Source of the DNA: a virus
Length of the DNA stretch: 64,000 bases
Strand: one strand, 5' to 3'
IMG/VR virus record: IMGVR_UViG_3300042935_001174
Coordinates: 1 to 64,000 of that record
The notes under the pieces are model-generated. The model had not been told where the DNA came from. It searched no databases and saw only the letters and a list, made by a program, of their open reading frames with translations. The position numbers and the translations under genes are program-made. Positions 59,596 to 64,000 of this stretch are shown in pieces. Position 1 is the stretch's first letter. The number at the start of each line of letters is the position of its first letter.

Positions 59596-60038
59596 TACAC
59601 CAACGGACCTAATATCTCAAAGCCATCAATATCTTGTTTGTATAAATGTGCTTGCTCTAAGTATAAAAATTTAAAACCACGCTGTTTATAGATAGCACAT
59701 TCTGTTTTCATTGTTTCAATGCCTAGTCGCATTTTGGGTCGATGATAGGTCCAAGCAAATTGGTCGCATTGTGCGTTATACTGGTCAAATCTACGTATCA
59801 GGCTAAATGCAACCAGTTCAGCGTTGTCGTAGTAGCCAATGATGTCAGCCATTGGATCTTGATAGCGACTGTGAAATATAGGCATTACTGATGAAAAATG
59901 TTTGTAGGTACAGTAGTACTTGTATATTTCATCTAGCTTGTTGAGTGTGGTTTCATCACGATCAGTGATGTAATTCCAACCAACAGTGGGTAGGTAATTG
60001 GTTTTATCTAGGTCAATTCTGGCAAATTGATAAGTCAT
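59595..60038 (-). CDS. GNAT-like N-acetyltransferase (putative)
   Basis: A 147-aa protein with the strand-helix order of a small GNAT domain: IIGYYDNAELVAFSLIRRFD (strands 2-4), QFAWTYHRPKMRLGIETMKT where RLGIE would be the acetyl-CoA pyrophosphate loop, then YKQRGFKFLYLEQAHLYKQD and a final IDGFEILGPLV. The P-loop is not the standard Q/RxxGxG/A, so acetyl-CoA binding is only likely. It sits between two amidinotransferase-like genes and overlaps both (one and four bases). A role in acylating the amine that is amidinated, or the product, is plausible; peptide or aminoacyl transfer is an alternative. Confidence 0.6.
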   Translation of the reverse strand: MTYQFARIDLDKTNYLPTVGWNYITDRDETTLNKLDEIYKYYCTYKHFSSVMPIFHSRYQDPMADIIGYYDNAELVAFSLIRRFDQYNAQCDQFAWTYHRPKMRLGIETMKTECAIYKQRGFKFLYLEQAHLYKQDIDGFEILGPLV

Positions 60039-61264
60039 GTTCTATCCGGAAAAAAATCTTGCTGGATACCTTTTCGGTCCAGGTCCAAGGTAACACAATG
60101 TACACCACCGTCCCAGAAGTATCTGTGTCGCAAAGGGCAAATGTGAGGAGTTATGTTGTGACGTTTAAAAGCATCAAATGCTTTTTCATTGTAGCTGTTG
60201 ACAATGACATTTTGTTGATTGATCACAAGGATATTTACATCAAACACACTTTCCTCAACATACCCTACCCAATCTTGCAACCATGTTTCTACATATTCAA
60301 TCAGTTCGTCATCGTATTCACTACCCTTGATCCACCAACGCCCTTGATTTTTTTCTTTAAGGTCCAAAAATGATTTCACTTTGTTCCAGCCTTCTCCGCT
60401 CAGGTATACAACTTCCCATCCAGGAAATGTATCTGCATAGGTAGGCATATCTTCTATGCTCACAATAAGACCAGGCTTAACAGGAGTAAAACAACCGTCG
60501 ATATGTCCACCAGTGGTCACAATATGATTTCTAAAGTCTGGAAAAAAATGTTCAGTTAGTTTTTTGATTTTGTCGATATCGGCAGATTCAGATATCCCAA
60601 AAAATAAATCTTTTCCGATACGGGTGATTCCATTAGTTGGAATTTGATTTAACATGTCATGATATTGATTTTCAATGATAGGATTACCAGCTGACTTCAC
60701 AAGACCAGTAACCGGTTCCCACCAGTCGAACTCACTAGCCTTGGATATAATTTCATCAGAATTGTCACCAGGTTTAAACTCAAACTGAAACAAGTTTTTA
60801 CATTCTTCTTGGATCCAAACTGGCAGCTGATCAAATGGAGTAAATTCTTGTGGCCAATCAGGACCTTTAAAGTTGTTGTAATTTTTTTTAGTCCAATTAC
60901 CAGGAGGCATGATACTTCGTCCTGATGATTTTATGCTGATGTTGTCGTAAGGAAACACAAAAAAGTCTGATCCAATCATAATCATCTGATCTCTTGGAAT
61001 CATGCTAACAGGGCCAGGTATGCGACGATTTTGTGTCAGTAACCGATCTAGTTGTACTGTGGGTACATTTGGTCTTACAGTCTTTACATTGAACTTTTCA
61101 AGTAATGTCACAAGATTCACAAAGTCTTCTTCAGTTTCAGTAGCAATACGTTCAAACAAACTGCGTAATCGTGGATTTTTTATAAAGCTATAAAACTCAG
61201 GAGGATAACTTTTACCCACAACACAAACTTGCAATGGATCCCACGGTTGATGTACACTATACAT
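60035..61264 (-). CDS. Amidinotransferase-like enzyme (pentein fold), long form
   Basis: A 409-aa protein, near the usual length of glycine/inosamine amidinotransferases. Key pieces are PLQVCVVGKSYPPEFYSFIK at the N-terminus, TGGHIDGCFTPVKPGLIVSI with the catalytic His/Asp, and WDGGVHCVTLDLDRKG with the nucleophile Cys390 preceded by His as in GATM. VGYVEESVFDVNILVINQQN is the conserved segment also seen at 2,520-2,590. The canonical Asp of the (F)DAADFxR segment appears as Asn (PTNGITRIGKDLFF). It overlaps the GNAT-like gene by 4 nt and the 168-aa gene by one base. With the two other copies in the window it forms a diverged set, so separate acceptor specificities are likely. Confidence 0.8.
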   Translation of the reverse strand: MYSVHQPWDPLQVCVVGKSYPPEFYSFIKNPRLRSLFERIATETEEDFVNLVTLLEKFNVKTVRPNVPTVQLDRLLTQNRRIPGPVSMIPRDQMIMIGSDFFVFPYDNISIKSSGRSIMPPGNWTKKNYNNFKGPDWPQEFTPFDQLPVWIQEECKNLFQFEFKPGDNSDEIISKASEFDWWEPVTGLVKSAGNPIIENQYHDMLNQIPTNGITRIGKDLFFGISESADIDKIKKLTEHFFPDFRNHIVTTGGHIDGCFTPVKPGLIVSIEDMPTYADTFPGWEVVYLSGEGWNKVKSFLDLKEKNQGRWWIKGSEYDDELIEYVETWLQDWVGYVEESVFDVNILVINQQNVIVNSYNEKAFDAFKRHNITPHICPLRHRYFWDGGVHCVTLDLDRKGIQQDFFPDRT

Positions 61265-61770
61265 TATGTTTTCCTTGGATCCTGTCTGTGGTGAAACAGG
61301 GCTTGTAGATATTCTTCAGGCCAAGAGTGATAAAATCCTTTGTCAGCCATTTGCTTGGCTTTGGTGTTTAAATCACTTAGACTTTGTACCAATGCTAATG
61401 CATACGTGCCTTGATTCATGCACACACCATTGATCATTTCAACATCATCTGGGTGATCTTCTAGTGCCAACATGTCTCTAGGTAACAGTACTTCCTTGTT
61501 AACCAATTCAATACTACCAGCAAGCATATCGTGTGACCATTCTGTTGGATCGTACACATAGATAATAACTTCTCGGTTGCCCATGCCTTGACGCCCACAA
61601 TTTTTAAGATCGTAGTAGGGATCGGCTCCAAGATAAACTGCATAGCTGTTCTTTACTCGTGCTGACCGTGCATAAGGACAAGGAGAAAATCCCCCTAATG
61701 CAGGATGTGGAACTTCTAAGAAGTTTGTAATCCACAGTTCTATATCTTGTTTGACTTGTTCTAGTTCCAT
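61264..61770 (-). CDS. Protein of unknown function with PHPALGGFSPCPYARSA motif
   Basis: A 168-aa soluble protein. The N-terminal PHPALGGFSPCPYARSARVK is distinctive: Pro/Cys-rich with a CPYAxxAR core that resembles the opening of several uncharacterised bacterial proteins I cannot name. Then come REVIIYVYDPTEWSHDML, LLPRDMLALEDHPDDVEMIN and a helical C-terminus with FYHSWPEEYLQALFHHRQD. His, Asp and Cys residues are well placed for a small enzyme. It heads the amidinotransferase group (one-base overlap) and itself follows the gp51-like gene with one-base overlap, so it is likely to act with the amidinotransferases. Confidence 0.68.
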   Translation of the reverse strand: MELEQVKQDIELWITNFLEVPHPALGGFSPCPYARSARVKNSYAVYLGADPYYDLKNCGRQGMGNREVIIYVYDPTEWSHDMLAGSIELVNKEVLLPRDMLALEDHPDDVEMINGVCMNQGTYALALVQSLSDLNTKAKQMADKGFYHSWPEEYLQALFHHRQDPRKT

Positions 61771-61988
61771 TAGAAGAAAGGTAATCCAGATTTTTTAGTA
61801 GTGTCTAAATTATCTTTAATCAAATTATTGATAATTTTTCTTTCGTTTGGGGCCAACGACATGGCATCCTCGTAGGACAGGCCGCCGCGCATGTACCAGG
61901 CAAACTTTATGGACTCTTCACGTATTTGATCACACTCTTTTTCCATCCGGTCAACAAGCTTGATGACGCGGTCAGAGTCCAGGCTCAA
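61770..61988 (-). CDS. Baseplate hub assembly protein, gp51-like (putative)
   Basis: A 72-aa helical protein: MSLDSDRVIKLVDRMEKECD, ESIKFAWYMRGGLSYEDAMS and LAPNERKIINNLIKDNLD. In T4, gene 51 lies directly after gene 26 and encodes a small hub-assembly factor. Here the protein follows gp26 with a 4-nt overlap. The WYMRGGLSYEDAMSLAPNER section is a compact helical pair typical of small tail assembly proteins. Assignment rests mostly on position; it might instead be a tail chaperone. Confidence 0.58.
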   Translation of the reverse strand: MSLDSDRVIKLVDRMEKECDQIREESIKFAWYMRGGLSYEDAMSLAPNERKIINNLIKDNLDTTKKSGLPFF

Positions 61989-62827
61989 GAGTTGGAATCG
62001 AAAAAATTTGACATATCCAATGTAAAGTTTTGATCATACTCATTACCACAATTGGTACATTTAATTTTAATTGGTTTTAGTTCAGCTTCTTGTTTGAGTT
62101 GAATTGCACGGTCACGTATTGCACCAAACGCAGATTTTTCACAGTTGTTCAAAAACTCAACAATAAATTCTTGTTCGTTGACCTGAGCACCTGGTGTTTT
62201 AATTACGCCAATGCTCTGAGCAATGCTTCTAATTGTAAGACTGGTAATTTTTAAAAATGCTTCGCCCAACTGCTTCAGTTTTTCTTCTTCGGGTATTTCT
62301 GCATTCTGAAACATTGCTACTAGTTTTTGATCTTCAAATTGAATCTGACTATTTGAATTTAATTCCTGATAGGTCATTGGTTTAAAATACACTTCTAAGT
62401 CTCCAACTTTGACAGGCACATCATAGTCAGGAGAATTAATATTTTCAAGTACTACTCGAAGATCAATTTGATATTCATCTTCATTTCCACAACTGGGGCA
62501 TTTGGTACCTATGTCCATGCCGTGACCGTAAGTGGCAATACGTATTGCCACCAGTAGCGTATCAACGTCTAGACTAGGGACCTGCCATGCATCTTTAATG
62601 TTTGGACAACAACTTTCAAAAATCTTAACCATGGCAGACCCGTTGAACAAAGCATCGGGTGTTCTGGTAGTAATTTCATCAACTGCGGTCATTGGGTAAA
62701 TGGGAATTTCCTGATTGGGCGGAATAGTAATTGCTTCACTATTCCAGAATTTACCTTTTGATGGCAATCTAATATAGATTGACGGTTGTCTAAAGTACTG
62801 CTTTAGTGGGTTAGCTGTTTGTGTCAT
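61985..62827 (-). CDS. 26: Baseplate hub assembly protein gp26-like
   Basis: A 280-aa protein. PSIYIRLPSKGKFW, IYPMTAVDEITTRTPDALFN and GSAMVKIFESCCPNIKDAW are hallmarks of the T4-like gp26 baseplate family. Two CxxC pairs (TKCPSCGNEDEYQ in the middle, IKCTNCGNEYDQNF near the C-terminus) would bind zinc; VYFKPMTYQELNSNSQIQFE lies between. Length is greater than T4 gp26 (208 aa), consistent with marine relatives. It starts divergently from the tape-measure-like gene, with 43 nt between the two ATGs. Confidence 0.87.
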   Translation of the reverse strand: MTQTANPLKQYFRQPSIYIRLPSKGKFWNSEAITIPPNQEIPIYPMTAVDEITTRTPDALFNGSAMVKIFESCCPNIKDAWQVPSLDVDTLLVAIRIATYGHGMDIGTKCPSCGNEDEYQIDLRVVLENINSPDYDVPVKVGDLEVYFKPMTYQELNSNSQIQFEDQKLVAMFQNAEIPEEEKLKQLGEAFLKITSLTIRSIAQSIGVIKTPGAQVNEQEFIVEFLNNCEKSAFGAIRDRAIQLKQEAELKPIKIKCTNCGNEYDQNFTLDMSNFFDSNS

Positions 62828-62838
62828 GTTTGGGTACC

Positions 62839-62846
62839 ATAAATAT
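62839..62846 (+). promoter_or_regulatory. Late promoter-like box CATAAATA for the tape-measure-like gene
   Basis: CATAAATA on the plus strand, 24 nt before the ATG at 62871. It fits the NATAAATA form of T4-like late promoters and lies in the short divergent gap opposite gp26. No clear ribosome site follows (CACCTACATT before ATG). Confidence 0.6.
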
Positions 62847-62870
62847 ATCAGTACTTATACACCTACATTA

Positions 62871-64000
62871 TGGACGAACAAGAATTACAAGCCCTCTTTG
62901 ACAAACTTAGATCTGGTGCCCAGCTCACTGACGATGAGCTGAAAAAACTGAACACAGCGTTAAACGGATCAACCAAGAATCTAGATCAATTTAAATCGGC
63001 TATTAAGGATGGTTCAAAAGAAGTAACTAAATCACTGGGCCGCTTTGCTCTTGATATAGGAGATGGATCAAAAGGATTTACACAGTTAAATCCCTTAATT
63101 GATTCAGTTAGTAATGCACTGGGAGGTATGGCCAAAGCCATACCGTTTGCTGGCGAAGCAATGAGCGCGGCTGTAAAAGCCACCGCTGAAGGTACAAAAT
63201 TTGTCATTGAGCAGTTACAGAAAACTACTCAAACATTCCAAGATTTAAGTGATGTAGGTGCAGTAACTGCCAAAGGCATGTCTGGCGTTCAGGAGCAGTT
63301 CCTACGTTCTGGCATGAGCCTAAACGGCTTCCAAAAATCGATCAAAGAAAATTCAGCTTCGTTGGCCAGATTCCGTGGACTAACAGCCGATGGTGCTGAA
63401 GAATTTAGCAAGATTGTTGGTGGTATTGTTGACAGCAAAGCCGGCGATGAACTACGTAGAATTGGTTTTAGTGCAGATGCAATAGGTGAAGCATCAGGTG
63501 CTTATGTTGCACAGCAAACACGACTTGGCCTAGCACAGAACAAAACACAAAAGCAACTATCACAAGGTGCTGTAGAATACGCCAAAGAACTAGATCAGTT
63601 GACCAAGTTAACTGGCATGAGTAGAAAAGAAATTCAGGCTCAACAGGATGCGGCACTCAGCGAAGGTAGATTCCGTGCTCAGTATGACGAAATGGTGGCC
63701 AATGGTCAAGAAGGCGCTGCCAAAGAACTTTTAGACTTCCAAACTCAGATCAGCAAAGTTGCTCCTGAACTGGGACAGGCAATTCGAGATCAAGCGTCGG
63801 GTTTTACCAGTAGCGAAGCCGCTATTAAAGGATTTAACAGCACAGCTGGTGCATTACCCGACATCATTGAACGCTTAAAAGCTAGTGAGATCACCAGAGA
63901 TCAGGCCATACAAGAGCTACAGAATTCTACAAAAGATAACATTCAGACTCAGCGAGATTTTGCAAAAGCAGTTGGTGACGGCACAGGTACTTTCTTAAAG
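62871..64000 (+). CDS. Tape-measure-like tail protein (3'-truncated by window edge)
   Basis: Open from the ATG at 62871 (MDEQELQALFDKLRSGAQLT) to the window end, at least 376 aa without a stop. It is almost entirely helical, rich in Ala, Lys, Gln and Ser with few Trp or Cys. It has a small-residue hydrophobic stretch GGMAKAIPFAGEAMSAAVKA near residue 85, and helical heptad-like segments such as LTKLTGMSRKEIQAQQDAAL and DFQTQISKVAPELGQAIRDQ. This composition, its length and its place beside hub genes fit a tail tape-measure protein, which sets tail length and leaves through the tube at infection (gp29 in T4). A lytic domain might lie in the missing C-terminus. Confidence 0.68.

Noticed and set aside
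1-64000. CRISPR array, insertion sequence, integrase or attachment site
   Set aside because: No regular short repeats with spacers, no transposase or integrase motif and no tRNA-end duplication were noticed.

Overview
The window looks like part of the genome of a marine-type, T4-like tailed phage (myovirus). The evidence is a set of recognisable T4 core proteins: late sigma factor gp55, recombination nuclease gp47/gp46, and baseplate proteins gp25, gp6, gp53, gp5-like, gp48/54-like, gp26 and gp51-like. Other signs are genes packed with 1-30 nt overlaps, T4-type late promoter boxes ((C/T)ATAAATA), no rRNA or convincing tRNA, and a moderately AT-rich composition by eye. The host cannot be fixed from the sequence. 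The style resembles pelagiphages and cyanophages, but no photosynthesis gene is present.

Layout. (1) About 1-20.6 kb is an accessory 'chemistry' region. Three plus-strand genes (two glycosyltransferase-like, one glycine-amidinotransferase-like) converge on a long minus-strand run read from 20.6 kb down to 2.75 kb. That run holds three GT-A-like glycosyltransferases, an SGNH hydrolase, five radical-SAM proteins of two subtypes with another glycosyltransferase among them, an unknown 362-aa protein, a 33-aa microprotein coupled to a carbamoyltransferase, an ANL (acyl-CoA ligase-type) adenylating enzyme, and two tandem tryptophan-halogenase-type flavoenzymes. (2) 20.7-49.1 kb is a minus-strand virion block: two tail-fibre-like proteins, two related small proteins, a giant 4,760-aa structural protein containing a predicted seven-bladed FG-GAP propeller, gp6, gp25, a gp5-like spike, a 977-aa tail protein, gp53 and a gp48/54-like protein. 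(3) 49.2-57.8 kb is a plus-strand block: gp55, gp47, a second ANL-like enzyme, gp46, an unknown protein, a cobalamin-type radical SAM enzyme, a GIY-YIG nuclease and a sulfotransferase-like protein. (4) 57.84-58.29 kb is a stem-loop-rich non-coding stretch between convergent genes. (5) 58.3-62.8 kb (minus) carries a DUF6614-like protein, two more amidinotransferase-like proteins with a GNAT-like gene between them, an unknown 168-aa protein, then gp51-like and gp26. A tape-measure-like gene starts at 62,871 (plus) and runs off the window.

How it may work together. The core genes recombine the genome, turn on late transcription and build the baseplate and tail. The accessory genes encode the kind of tailoring steps seen in natural-product and surface-glycan pathways: adenylation, halogenation, carbamoylation, amidination, sulfation, radical chemistry and glycosyl transfer. 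No carrier protein or polyketide/peptide synthase core is visible. The most economical reading, an inference only, is that the phage makes or decorates a glycan or small molecule, perhaps on the virion or host surface. This cassette is the strongest candidate for an undescribed system here.
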